The notes beneath the pieces were generated by a model, which was not told where the DNA came from, did no database searches, and worked only from the letters and a program-made list of their open reading frames with translations. Below are positions 1-7,153 of a stretch of DNA of 15,104 nucleotides, piece after piece. Position 1 is the first letter of the stretch. Each line of letters starts with the position of its first letter. The translations under genes and the position numbers were made by a program. The DNA lies in contig JAIRLZ010000112.1 in NCBI GenBank assembly GCA_031259035.1, forward strand, positions 1 through 15,104. Reading direction: 5' to 3'. This stretch comes from Treponema sp. (lineage in GTDB: Bacteria > Spirochaetota > Spirochaetia > Treponematales > Breznakiellaceae).

Positions 1-13
1 CTATAAATGCTAC

Positions 14-19
14 TATAGT
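14..19 (+). promoter_or_regulatory. possible -10 element of the phosphorylase gene
   Basis: TATAGT at 14-19 is one base from the TATAAT consensus and would start transcription near base 26, giving a leader of roughly 20 bases. A -35 box would lie before the window start, so it cannot be judged. ATG 49 has an AGGAG ribosome site at 38-42, six bases upstream; a second AGGAG at 21-25 is too far away to serve it. Confidence 0.3.
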
Positions 20-48
20 AAGGAGAATATTATTATCAGGAGTTTCAA

Positions 49-2460
49 ATGAAATACGGTTATTTTGACAATGAAAAACGCGAGTATGTCATTGAGAAAG
101 TCGATCTGCCCGCATCGTGGACAAACTATATCGGCGTAAAGGATATGGCGGGCGTGTTTAATCATACGGCTGGCGGCTACCTTTGGTACAAGACGCCTGA
201 ATACCACAGGATATCCCGCTTCCGCGCCAATGCGACGCCTATGGACAGACCCGGTCATTACGTGTACGTGCGGGACGACGACACTGGCGAATACTGGAGC
301 CTGTCATGGCAGCCTGTCGGCAAGCCGCTTGATAAGGCAAAGTACACGTGCAGGCACGGGCTTTCCTATACTACGTACCAGTGTGAGTACAACGGTGTTG
401 CGGGCGAGCAGACGCTCTTTATCCCTATCGAAGACGCGGTTGAGCTTTGGGATGTCAAACTCCGCAATACTTCAGACAGGAAACGCAATCTCAGTGTCTT
501 CTCGTATATGGAATTCTCTTATCACCATATTGAGATGGACAACAAGAACTTCCAGATGAGTCTGTACTCGTGCGGTTCTTCTTATAAAGACGGCGTTATT
601 GAGATGGACCCCTTCTATGAGCCGGAAGGCTGGCAGTTCTTCACATACATCGATCAGGACGGCAAGACCGCGGGCGGAAAAGAAGACTACGACTGCCTCC
701 GCGATGTGTTCCTCGGTTTGTACCACACCGAGACCAATCCCCTTGCAGTGGAAAAAGGCGTGTGTTCCGGTTCCGAAGAACTCGGCGACAACCACTGCGG
801 AGGCTTGCGCCGGAAGATAAGCATTGAAGCGGGAGCCGCCTTCCGTATGGTGTTCATGCTCGGCGAAGGCGACCGCGAAACCGGCAAGCGGCTCCGCGCA
901 AAGTACGGCGATTTCAGAACCGTGGACGCATCCCGCGCCGCGCTCGCGGATTTCTGGGACAGGAAGCTGACCAAGTTCCAGATTGAAACGCCGAGCGAAG
1001 GCATGAATACCATGGTGAATATATGGACCCTGTACCAGTCCGAGATCAACGTGATGTTCTCCCGTTTCGCATCCTTTATCGAAGTGGGTGGACGCACTGG
1101 TCTGGGCTATCGGGATACGGCGCAGGACGCCATGTGCGTGCCTCACTCCAATCCAGAAAAATGCCGCAGCCGCATCGTTGAGTTGCTGAGAGGGCTTACC
1201 TCCACGGGCTACGGGCTTCACCTGTTCCAGCCTGAATGGTTCGAGGAACAGAAGCCCGATCCCTTTAAGTCTCCAACCGTGGTTCCCCGGTTTGATAAAA
1301 ACCAGATGGTTCACGGGATTGAAGACGCCTGCGCCGACGATGCGCTGTGGCTGATTCCTTCTATAGTAGAGTACATCAAGGAGACTGGCGATTTTGGCTT
1401 TGTTGATGACGTGTTTACCTACGCGGACGGGGGCAAGGGAACGGTCTACGAACACATGATCAAGATACTCGACTTTTCCGCTGAACAGGTGGGGCGGACG
1501 GGCGTCTGCAAGGGGCTTCGCGCTGATTGGAACGACTGCCTCAACTTGGGCGGGGGCGAGAGCGCGATGGTGTCCTTCCTGCACCATTGGGCGCTGGTGA
1601 ACTTCGTGGAGCTGGCGAAGCGGCTGGGCAGAACCGCAGACGCGGAAAAGTACGCCGCGCTGGCGGAGAAGGTCAAGGCGGTCTGCGAGAAAGAGTTGTG
1701 GAACGGCGAATGGTACACACGGGGCATTACGACCTCTGGCAAGCGGATCGGTACGCCACAGAACGAGGAAGGCAAGGTGTTCATGGAATCGAATACTTGG
1801 GCGGTGGTGTCAGGCGCCGCTTCCTACGAACACGGCATCAAGGCTATGGACGCCGTGGACAAGTGGCTCTACACCGAATACGGGCTTATGCTTAACGCGC
1901 CGTCTTACACTAAGGTTGACGACGAGGTTGGGTTCGCCACCCGCGTGTATCCGGGCGTCAAAGAGAATGGCGCCATATTCAGCCATCCGAACCCCTGGGC
2001 GTGGTGCGCCGAAGCCATATTGGGGCGCGGCGACAGGGCTATGAAGTTCTATGACGCGCTCTGCCCCTACAACCAGAACGACAAGATCGAAGTCAGGGAA
2101 GCCGAGCCGTATTCAACCTGCCAGTTTGTCATGGGTAAGGATCACTCGGCGTTTGGACGCGCCCGCCACCCGTTTATGACTGGTTCTGGCGGCTGGTCGT
2201 ACTTCGCCGCCACCCGCTACATACTTGGCTTGCGCCCTGGTTTTGACGCTCTGATCATCGATCCGTGCATTCCCACGGGGTGGAAGGGCTTCACGGCGCG
2301 GCGCGTGTGGCGGGACGCTGTTTACGAGATAACGGTGGAAAACCCCAATGGTGTGAGCAAGGGTGTGAAAGAGCGCCGCTTGAACGGAACGCCCACGCAA
2401 GGCGCCATTCCCGCGCAACCGGCGGGGAGCGTGAATACGGTGCGGGTGGTGTTAGGCTAA
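49..2460 (+). CDS. chbP: GH94 N,N'-diacetylchitobiose phosphorylase-like enzyme
   Basis: An 803-residue glycoside hydrolase family 94 phosphorylase. Such enzymes cleave a beta-1,4 disaccharide with inorganic phosphate, giving a sugar-1-phosphate plus free sugar, in the cytoplasm (no signal peptide is seen). The length is typical of the family (about 800). The N-terminus MKYGYFDNEKREYVI, the conserved stretch around R349-D356 (RTGLGYRD) and the DWND motif at 493-496 with following GGGES are clear. D493 is the expected general acid. From memory, the sequence is closer to Vibrio chitobiose phosphorylase (for example DRPGHYVYVRDDD near residue 70, and a C-terminus ending VVLG) than to clostridial cellobiose phosphorylases, so N,N'-diacetylchitobiose is the preferred substrate guess. 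Cellobiose or a related disaccharide remains possible. The start is set by AGGAG at 38-42. The gene is followed by a hairpin terminator and stands alone within the window; its upstream neighbours are not visible. Confidence 0.88.
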   Translation: MKYGYFDNEKREYVIEKVDLPASWTNYIGVKDMAGVFNHTAGGYLWYKTPEYHRISRFRANATPMDRPGHYVYVRDDDTGEYWSLSWQPVGKPLDKAKYTCRHGLSYTTYQCEYNGVAGEQTLFIPIEDAVELWDVKLRNTSDRKRNLSVFSYMEFSYHHIEMDNKNFQMSLYSCGSSYKDGVIEMDPFYEPEGWQFFTYIDQDGKTAGGKEDYDCLRDVFLGLYHTETNPLAVEKGVCSGSEELGDNHCGGLRRKISIEAGAAFRMVFMLGEGDRETGKRLRAKYGDFRTVDASRAALADFWDRKLTKFQIETPSEGMNTMVNIWTLYQSEINVMFSRFASFIEVGGRTGLGYRDTAQDAMCVPHSNPEKCRSRIVELLRGLTSTGYGLHLFQPEWFEEQKPDPFKSPTVVPRFDKNQMVHGIEDACADDALWLIPSIVEYIKETGDFGFVDDVFTYADGGKGTVYEHMIKILDFSAEQVGRTGVCKGLRADWNDCLNLGGGESAMVSFLHHWALVNFVELAKRLGRTADAEKYAALAEKVKAVCEKELWNGEWYTRGITTSGKRIGTPQNEEGKVFMESNTWAVVSGAASYEHGIKAMDAVDKWLYTEYGLMLNAPSYTKVDDEVGFATRVYPGVKENGAIFSHPNPWAWCAEAILGRGDRAMKFYDALCPYNQNDKIEVREAEPYSTCQFVMGKDHSAFGRARHPFMTGSGGWSYFAATRYILGLRPGFDALIIDPCIPTGWKGFTARRVWRDAVYEITVENPNGVSKGVKERRLNGTPTQGAIPAQPAGSVNTVRVVLG

Positions 2461-2472
2461 GGCGCAATAATG

Positions 2473-2504
2473 AAATGACATGACCAAATGGTCATGTCAT
2501 TTTT
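2473..2504 (+). terminator. intrinsic terminator of the GH94 gene
   Basis: A perfect 13-bp stem (AAATGACATGACC at 2473-2485, GGTCATGTCATTT at 2490-2502) with a 4-base AAAT loop runs into five T residues at 2500-2504. It begins 12 bases after the stop codon. It also sits in the position of the first hairpin of the three-hairpin cassette described at 2473-2619. Confidence 0.85.
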
Positions 2505-2619
2505 GCACGGTTCCTTAGATTTAGAGGGAAAAACGGGCCAAAAGCTCGTTTTTCCAAAGCCTGTTTCAAAACTAACCCGAACTACGTTCGCAAACGCGGG
2601 TCGCGTTTTGAAACAGACT
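2473..2619 (+). repeat. three-stem-loop cassette, copy A
   Basis: Hairpin 1 is the terminator at 2473-2502. A linker with CCTTAGATTTA (2513-2523) follows. Hairpin 2 pairs 2527-2538 with 2544-2555 (GGAAAAACGGGC / GCTCGTTTTTCC, one G.T pair, CAAAA loop). Hairpin 3 pairs CTGTTTCAAAAC (2561-2572) with GTTTTGAAACAG (2605-2616), and extends across one mismatch to 2558 and 2619. Inside hairpin 3 are ACCCG (2575-2579) pairing with CGGGT (2597-2601) and CGTT/AACG around a CGCA loop. The same order, linker and cores recur at 7154-7331, 11594-11711 and 12631-12791. No coding capacity is credited. The function is unknown. Confidence 0.75.
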
Positions 2620-2654
2620 CATCGGTTAAATCTTTTTTCCTCTCTGTGTTCAAG

Positions 2655-2707
2655 CCGTTGGATACAACGGAAGCGCATTTCATGTCGTGAAACACCCGGA
2701 TTGTATC
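2655..2707 (+). other. nested stem-loop with two exclusive pairings
   Basis: CCGTTG (2655-2660) can pair with CAACGG (2665-2670) around a GATA loop. Alternatively GATACAA (2661-2667) can pair with TTGTATC (2701-2707), enclosing a TTTCA/TGAAA hairpin at 2678-2692. The two pairings share bases 2665-2667, so they exclude each other. The stems are short and may be chance. Confidence 0.35.
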
Positions 2708-2722
2708 GTCAGCATTACTATC

Positions 2723-2799
2723 ATATGGGAACCTCTAAAAACGCGAACCTACAGTTAGCGAACCTTCGGTTCGACCGGAGTTTCCAGAGGTTCCCATAT
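2723..2799 (+). repeat. 14-bp stem-loop related to the cassette's third hairpin
   Basis: ATATGGGAACCTCT (2723-2736) pairs perfectly with AGAGGTTCCCATAT (2786-2799). An inner AAAC/GTTT pairing (2739-2742 with 2780-2783) and a GCGAACC...GGTTCG core follow, resembling the cassette's third hairpin, but the outer arms are of a different sequence. A likely truncated relative with the left arm GGGAACTTCTAAAAAC lies at 11493-11508. Confidence 0.6.
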
Positions 2800-2976
2800 A
2801 AGACTCCAAAGAGATTCGTCGTCCGGTCAAATCCGATGACCAAGCGTTTGGCTTCGGCGACAGGATCGGTCTCGCCAAAAAACTGTCGTTTGGCGGTTTT
2901 TGCAAGCCGCCGCTTTGAACCCCAACGCCCCACGCGAAAATTTTTAAAAAAAATTTAAAAAATCGAAAAAAGAGTA

Positions 2977-3005
2977 TTGACATACTGTTCTATATCAATT
3001 ACTCT
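2977..3005 (+). promoter_or_regulatory. candidate promoter P1 of the ABC exporter block
   Basis: A consensus -35 box TTGACA at 2977-2982 is followed after 17 bases by TACTCT at 3000-3005 as a weak -10. The weak -10 is exactly the spacer of a perfect palindrome (2990-3015), so a bound regulator would block this promoter. It is followed by the ATPase gene at 3145. Confidence 0.5.
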
Positions 3006-3015
3006 ATTGATATAG
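2990..3015. promoter_or_regulatory. candidate operator palindrome
   Basis: CTATATCAAT (2990-2999) and ATTGATATAG (3006-3015) form a perfect 10-6-10 inverted repeat over the P1 -10 region. Two further imperfect half-sites flank it in alternating orientation: TATTGACATA at 2975-2984, overlapping the -35 box, and TATATCAAA at 3029-3037, overlapping the end of the second -10. This layout suggests a repressor site. The regulator is not in the window. Confidence 0.55.
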
Positions 3016-3020
3016 TTTAG

Positions 3021-3029
3021 TGGTACAAT
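3021..3029 (+). promoter_or_regulatory. candidate extended -10 promoter P2
   Basis: TGG followed by TACAAT (3024-3029) makes an extended -10 element (TG-N-TANAAT) with no good -35 box at the right distance. Transcription would start near 3036 and leave a leader of about 110 bases before the ATPase gene. Confidence 0.45.
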
Positions 3030-3110
3030 ATATCAAACGGCGCGCCGCAATGGGCGTCATTCGGAAGTTGCGCAGCTTGCTGCGTTTCACTTTGTTGCGT
3101 TTGATGTATG

Positions 3111-3128
3111 TGCGGCGGTTCCGCCGCA
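3111..3128 (+). other. GC hairpin directly before the ribosome site
   Basis: TGCGGCG (3111-3117) pairs with CGCCGCA (3122-3128) around GTTC. Only two bases separate it from the ribosome site AGGAGGAGG (3131-3139) of the ATPase gene. It has no T-run, so it is not a terminator. It may insulate or protect the start of the mRNA. A similar arrangement precedes the second permease gene. Confidence 0.55.
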
Positions 3129-3144
3129 TTAGGAGGAGGTATAT

Positions 3145-3831
3145 ATGAAAGCGGTTCAGGCGGTTGATGTCGTAAAAGACTACAATTTGAACGGAATAGC
3201 GGTGCATGCGCTGCGCGGCGTGTCGCTGGCGTTTGAAAACGGCGAGTTCGCCGCCATTGCGGGTCCTTCAGGCAGCGGGAAATCAACGTTCCTGCACCTC
3301 GCGGGATGCCTTGATACGATTACATCCGGGTCTCTTTGCATCGCGGAAACAGACACGGCGGCGCTCTCGAAAAAGCGGCTTGCGATACTCCGCCGCCGGA
3401 GCATCGGCTTTATCTTTCAGGCGTACAACCTGATCCCCGTGCTTTCCTGCATTGAGAACGTGGCGTTCCCGCTTACCCTGCTTGGCGTGGACAGGAGGGA
3501 GGCGTGGGAGCTTTCCCGCGCCGCGCTGCGCGAAGTGGGGCTTGACGGCATGGAACGCAGGCGCCCCAAGGAGATGTCCGGCGGACAGCAGCAGCGCGTG
3601 GCTATCGCCCGCGCTTTGGTGAAACGCCCCGCGCTCATTTTGGCTGATGAGCCGACGGCGAATCTGGACTCCAAAATTGGACGGGAGATTCTCGAACTGA
3701 TGCTGACGTTGAACAAGAGCGAGGGAACGACCTTTATTTTTTCCACGCATGATCAAATGGTCATGGACTTTGCCCGCCGGGTGGTGCATATTCGGGACGG
3801 GCAGGTCGAAGACGAAGAGGTGAAAAGATGA
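3145..3831 (+). CDS. LolD/MacB-type ABC transporter ATPase
   Basis: A 228-residue cytoplasmic ATP-binding subunit, the normal length for the LolD/FtsE/MacB-N group. Walker A is GPSGSGKST with K46, the signature MSGGQQQR starts at 144, Walker B with the catalytic glutamate is LILADEPTANLD (E169), and the switch histidine is H202 in STHD. It would power the two FtsX-type permeases that follow; its stop overlaps the first permease's start in an ATGA. The start is fixed by a very strong AGGAGGAGG site. It has its own promoter/operator region upstream. Family assignment is firm. The cargo (lipoprotein, lipid or other) cannot be read from the ATPase alone; lolD is not assigned as a symbol because neither permease is clearly LolC or LolE. 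Confidence 0.92.
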   Translation: MKAVQAVDVVKDYNLNGIAVHALRGVSLAFENGEFAAIAGPSGSGKSTFLHLAGCLDTITSGSLCIAETDTAALSKKRLAILRRRSIGFIFQAYNLIPVLSCIENVAFPLTLLGVDRREAWELSRAALREVGLDGMERRRPKEMSGGQQQRVAIARALVKRPALILADEPTANLDSKIGREILELMLTLNKSEGTTFIFSTHDQMVMDFARRVVHIRDGQVEDEEVKR

Positions 3832-5567
3832 CAAGCATATTTGCCGGCGTGTGGGAATTGAAGCGCATGGCGTTCCGCAATGTGGCGCGGCACAAGGTGA
3901 AGACCATCATCACGTGCCTCGCCATTACGATAAGCGTGGCGGTGTATATTTGGGTGGATAGTTTGCTCGCCGGAATGTCGATTGAGTCGCGCCGGAACAT
4001 CATTAATTATGAAATGGGAGCCGCGAAGCTGCAAACAAAACTCTATTTTGAAAAGAAAGACGAGATGCCCGCCTACGAGAATTTCACCGGATGGGAGTCC
4101 TACGCCCGGAGAGTGGATGAAGCCGGCTACAACACGGCGCCCCGCTACACCTTTTCGGGAACCCTCTATTCCCAAAACGGTTCGGCGCCGGTGGTGATCA
4201 ACGCCGTTGATCCGGACGCGGAGGCGCGGACGCTCGCCTATACCAGCTATATTGAATTCGGACGCTCCATTAAAAACGGCGAATTCGGCGTCGCGCTGGG
4301 CGCCATGACTGCGGAAAAGCTCAAGATCGGGATTCCCGCGAGACCCACGTCGCGCTATTTGGATGAATTGATCGCCGCGGCCGCGCCGAATCAGGACGAC
4401 GCGGATTTTATCCGCTCATGCTACCAGCCCATGCAGTCAAAAGCGCAATTCGCGGAAACCCAAGCCTATGCCGAAGAGCGGGCGAAAGACAGGATGACCT
4501 TGAAACGGGACCTAGCCACAGCGGACATTGACCGGCTCTGGAGCCTTATTGACGACGCGGGACTCAACGATGTGCGCATCTCCACGGTCATTGATTACAA
4601 AGCCGCGCCGGACGGAATCCGCAAGGACAAGTGGGACGCGGATCTCTGGAACCTGCTCACGGCGCGGGAACAGGCGCTTGTGGGCGCGGCGTACGAGTTT
4701 GACGAACTCACCCAAGCCTACCTTTTGATTGAAACGGACCCCGCGAAGCTGGACGCGGCGCTTGCCGCTATGATCCGCGTTGATTTTTCAGGCGCGGTTA
4801 AACACGTCAATCAGGTCATTGACGCGAAGGTTGTGGGCATGGTCAATTCACCTGATCCCTACAACAACTACAACATCGGGTACATGCCGCTGGATGTCTT
4901 GCAAGATGAGGCGGGCATGATGCTCGAAGGTCATGTAACGGAGCTTATTATCCGCGACAAAGACTTGGGCGCCGCGGATATGACTAGCAAAAAGGAGGGC
5001 AAGTCGTCCATACGCGCCGCGCTGGACGCGGGGCTTGCGCGGCAGGGTCTCGCCCTTGACGAGCGCCTTGACGTTTTTTCTTGGATGGACTATGCGGAGG
5101 ATTACCTGGCGACCGAGGCTATGGAGGCGATGGAGACGCAAATCATCGCGTTCCTTCTTTTTTTCCTCGCGTTTTTCGGCATATCCAACACCATGCTCCT
5201 CGCCATTCTGGAGCGCACCAAGGAGATCGGCATGATGCGGGCTATGGGCATGACCGACGGGCAGATGATTTTCACCTATATGATGGAAGCGGCGTTTCTG
5301 GGTCTCATCGGCTCCCTTTTGGGCATTGTTTTGGGCTGCCTCATCACGACTCCTATGGTCAAATATGGGATGGATTTCTCGGCAATGCTGGAACAGATGG
5401 AGGGCGATATGGGCTACCGGATCGCCGGCAACTTCCGGGGCGCATGGAACCTGCCGGCCATTATCGGAAGCGGCGTCGCGGCCACGGTGATTGCTTCCGT
5501 CATGGCCTTCTTCCCCACCCACCGCGCCGCCAAAACCCCAATCACCGAAAGCCTCCGCTTCGAATAA
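3828..5567 (+). CDS. FtsX-type ABC permease with enlarged periplasmic domain
   Basis: A 579-residue inner-membrane permease. Segments that look membrane-spanning lie at about 26-46, 437-458, 488-508 and 544-563, the four-helix plan of the LolC/E-MacB family. The cytoplasmic coupling motif ERTKEIGMMRAMGM at 462-475 follows helix 2. The region between helices 1 and 2 is the periplasmic domain, here about 390 residues, against roughly 230 in the partner permease. The extra part, about residues 167-325 and charged with many Asp, Lys and Ala, starts after the AEKLKIG segment and interrupts the usual fold order. The gene overlaps the ATPase stop (ATGA), which suggests translational coupling. It probably pairs with the product of 5823-7100 as a heterodimer. 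Function by family: extraction of a membrane substrate towards a periplasmic carrier. Confidence 0.88.
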   Translation: MTSIFAGVWELKRMAFRNVARHKVKTIITCLAITISVAVYIWVDSLLAGMSIESRRNIINYEMGAAKLQTKLYFEKKDEMPAYENFTGWESYARRVDEAGYNTAPRYTFSGTLYSQNGSAPVVINAVDPDAEARTLAYTSYIEFGRSIKNGEFGVALGAMTAEKLKIGIPARPTSRYLDELIAAAAPNQDDADFIRSCYQPMQSKAQFAETQAYAEERAKDRMTLKRDLATADIDRLWSLIDDAGLNDVRISTVIDYKAAPDGIRKDKWDADLWNLLTAREQALVGAAYEFDELTQAYLLIETDPAKLDAALAAMIRVDFSGAVKHVNQVIDAKVVGMVNSPDPYNNYNIGYMPLDVLQDEAGMMLEGHVTELIIRDKDLGAADMTSKKEGKSSIRAALDAGLARQGLALDERLDVFSWMDYAEDYLATEAMEAMETQIIAFLLFFLAFFGISNTMLLAILERTKEIGMMRAMGMTDGQMIFTYMMEAAFLGLIGSLLGIVLGCLITTPMVKYGMDFSAMLEQMEGDMGYRIAGNFRGAWNLPAIIGSGVAATVIASVMAFFPTHRAAKTPITESLRFE

Positions 5568-5600
5568 CCAGCCGGCGGAGCCGGCTTCCTAAGCGGGGAG

Positions 5601-5724
5601 ATTGGAGCCTAGAACATAACGGCTGGAGGTTAGAAAGGGAATGTCGGAGTTCGGAACTCAATAATCGGAGTTCGGAACAGAATAATTGAAGTTCTGAGCA
5701 GAACAATTGGAGTTCGGAACTTCA
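5601..5724. repeat. degenerate tandem repeat, about 20-22 bp x 6
   Basis: Six end-to-end units start at 5601, 5621, 5641, 5661, 5682 and 5703. The last four are clear (core GGAGTTCGGAAC with changes); the first two (ATTGGAGCCTAGAACATAAC and the next) are eroded. The approximate consensus is ATAATTGGAGTTCGGAACAGA. A step of about 21 bases is two turns of the helix, so every unit presents the same face. The array fills much of the gap between the two permease genes, and no reading frame through it looks real. Confidence 0.7.
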
Positions 5725-5737
5725 AGATTGTTAGATG

Positions 5738-5774
5738 ATGCGGCGTCTATCAGACGAAGAGTCGTACGCCGCAT
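5738..5774 (+). other. stem-loop between the permease genes
   Basis: ATGCGGCGT (5738-5746) pairs perfectly with ACGCCGCAT (5766-5774); TTAG (5731-5734) and CTAA (5778-5781) may extend it. No T-run follows, so it is more likely an mRNA processing or stability structure than a terminator. Confidence 0.5.
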
Positions 5775-5796
5775 TAGCTAACACCGAAGTTTAGGA

Positions 5797-5811
5797 ACCC
5801 CCTAAGGGGGT
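5797..5811 (+). other. hairpin abutting the ribosome site of the second permease
   Basis: ACCCCC (5797-5802) pairs with GGGGGT (5806-5811) around TAA, and the ribosome site AGGAGG (5812-5817) starts at the next base, five bases before ATG 5823. Folding would leave the site exposed but bordered by a stable stem, as at 3111-3128. Confidence 0.6.
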
Positions 5812-5822
5812 AGGAGGATTTT

Positions 5823-7100
5823 ATGAGCGATACTTATAAACAGGGCGGTTTGGCGATAATCATCACCGTCGCTTTCAGGAACATCTTCCGCAATTTCAGG
5901 CGGACCATGTTTTGTGTAGTTGCGGTGGCGATAGCGGTGTTCTGCATCATTTTCTTTTCGTCCTTCATCACCGGTATGCTTCAGAGCATGTACGAAGTGG
6001 TGCAGGTGTTTGAACTGGGGCATGTGCGGGCCGTGTCAGCCCAATACGAGGCGGAAAGCGAATATTCGCCGGTGCAGTATCCGGTGGCCGAGGGCAAGAG
6101 TCTCAATGCGGCGCTCGAACAGATTAAAGCCATCCCCGGCGTCCGCGCCGCGTTCCCCCGGATAGCGGCGTATGCGTCATTACAGGAAAGCGTGATCAAA
6201 CACGCCGCGCTCTGGGGCATGAGCATGAACGATGAGTCCGTTGCGAACCGCTTTAATCTCACCAATAGAAATGACGGGCTGGTGGAAGGGCGCTACCCGG
6301 CGCCGGACAGCAACGAGTGCGCCGTCGGCGCGCGCTTCGCGGAAAAAACGGGCTTGAAGATAGGCGACCGCCTTCCCCTCAAAACCGTGTCAGCCCAGTT
6401 TTCGGACAAGCTGTGGTCGCCCGTGATCACCGGCATATTCCGCTTTGATTACGCCAAGTGGGATCAGGAAACGATCATCTCGGACTTCACGCGGCTTCAG
6501 CGCCTTCTTGGGCTGGACGACGCCAGCCAGCAGATTTTCGTGTACGCGGATTCCCCGGAATTGAGCGGACGCATAGCCCGTGAAATGGAGCGCATCCTCA
6601 GCCCGGACGATGTGATAACTGAATGGAAGGATCAGTACTGGATCGGTATGATGAATATGTATGAGCCTCTGTACTTCATGATATATCTGATTTTCCTCAT
6701 CATGGCCTGCCTTCTCATCGTCAACACGATAACAATGATCATCCATGAGCGGATCAAGGAAATCGGCATGATGGGGAGTCTCGGCATGACGAGAGGAGAG
6801 ATCGTCAAAGTGTTTTTCTTTGAATCCCTGTTTCTCGCAATAGCCGGGGCGACCGTGGGGGTAGTTTTGGGCGGACTCCTCACGGGCATAGGGCAGTTCT
6901 TCCCCCTGCGCTGGTCATCCCTTACCGGAGGAGAGAGCGTGTATGCCAATATGCCGGTGGCAAACGCGATCTTCCTGCACTTCAGCGCCGGCAGCCTGTT
7001 CAGCAGTTGGCTTATGGGCGTGGCCGTGTCGTCCATGTTCACCCTGTTCCCCTCGCTGAAAAGCGCGTTTGTGGAACCGGTGGAGGCGTTGAGAAGATAG
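5823..7100 (+). CDS. FtsX-type ABC permease, second subunit
   Basis: A 425-residue inner-membrane permease of ordinary length for the LolC/E-MacB family. Helix 1 lies at about 28-50, a periplasmic domain of roughly 230 residues follows, then helix 2 at about 283-305, coupling motif ERIKEIGMMGSLGM at 309-322, helix 3 at about 334-354 and helix 4 near 392-412. It shares the coupling motif with the upstream permease but the two differ in periplasmic size, so they are probably the unlike halves of one transporter working with the ATPase at 3145. The start is chosen from AGGAGG at 5812-5817. The 255-base gap to the first permease contains repeats and two hairpins but no obvious promoter. A large stem-loop (7107-7143) begins just after the stop. 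Confidence 0.88.
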   Translation: MSDTYKQGGLAIIITVAFRNIFRNFRRTMFCVVAVAIAVFCIIFFSSFITGMLQSMYEVVQVFELGHVRAVSAQYEAESEYSPVQYPVAEGKSLNAALEQIKAIPGVRAAFPRIAAYASLQESVIKHAALWGMSMNDESVANRFNLTNRNDGLVEGRYPAPDSNECAVGARFAEKTGLKIGDRLPLKTVSAQFSDKLWSPVITGIFRFDYAKWDQETIISDFTRLQRLLGLDDASQQIFVYADSPELSGRIAREMERILSPDDVITEWKDQYWIGMMNMYEPLYFMIYLIFLIMACLLIVNTITMIIHERIKEIGMMGSLGMTRGEIVKVFFFESLFLAIAGATVGVVLGGLLTGIGQFFPLRWSSLTGGESVYANMPVANAIFLHFSAGSLFSSWLMGVAVSSMFTLFPSLKSAFVEPVEALRR

Positions 7101-7106
7101 AAGGCG

Positions 7107-7143
7107 GAGAGGCGAAAGGTGTGCCACACGCCATTCGCCTCTT
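7107..7143 (+). other. long hairpin just after the second permease stop
   Basis: GAGGCGAA (7109-7116) pairs with TTCGCCTC (7134-7141), extended outward by A-T and G.T pairs. After one A/A mismatch, GGTGTG pairs with CACGCC around a CCA loop. The following bases (CTTAGTAAAA) lack a solid T-run, so termination is uncertain. It may mark an mRNA end or set the ratio between permease and carrier expression. Confidence 0.5.
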
Positions 7144-7153
7144 AGTAAAAAGA

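Larger units (their letters stand above)
2461..3144. other. 684-base structured intergenic region
   Basis: This gap holds, in order, the terminator and cassette copy A (to 2619), a nested stem-loop (2655-2707), a 14-bp hairpin (2723-2799), about 170 bases with only weak pairing (2800-2970), an A/T-rich stretch (about 2937-2975), the promoter/operator cluster (2975-3037), and a GC hairpin touching the ribosome site of the ATPase gene. The open frames here (such as 2488-2958 on + and 2735-2983 on -) run across these hairpins and lack a ribosome site or recognisable protein, so I do not call genes. Confidence 0.7.

Noticed and set aside
472..1587. 371-residue - strand frame inside the GH94 gene
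   Set aside because: It is a shadow of a clear, full-length GH94 coding sequence with conserved catalytic motifs.
2488..2958. 156-residue + strand open frame after the GH94 gene
   Set aside because: It runs through the terminator, cassette copy A and two other hairpins, has no ribosome site and gives a low-complexity basic protein.
2735..2983. 82-residue - strand open frame in the same gap
   Set aside because: It covers part of a hairpin and the A/T-rich stretch before the promoter, with no ribosome site or recognisable domain.
3038..3110. Repeated TGCGTTT motifs in the ATPase leader
   Set aside because: Three short imperfect matches (near 3081 and 3096) without regular spacing or stable folding.
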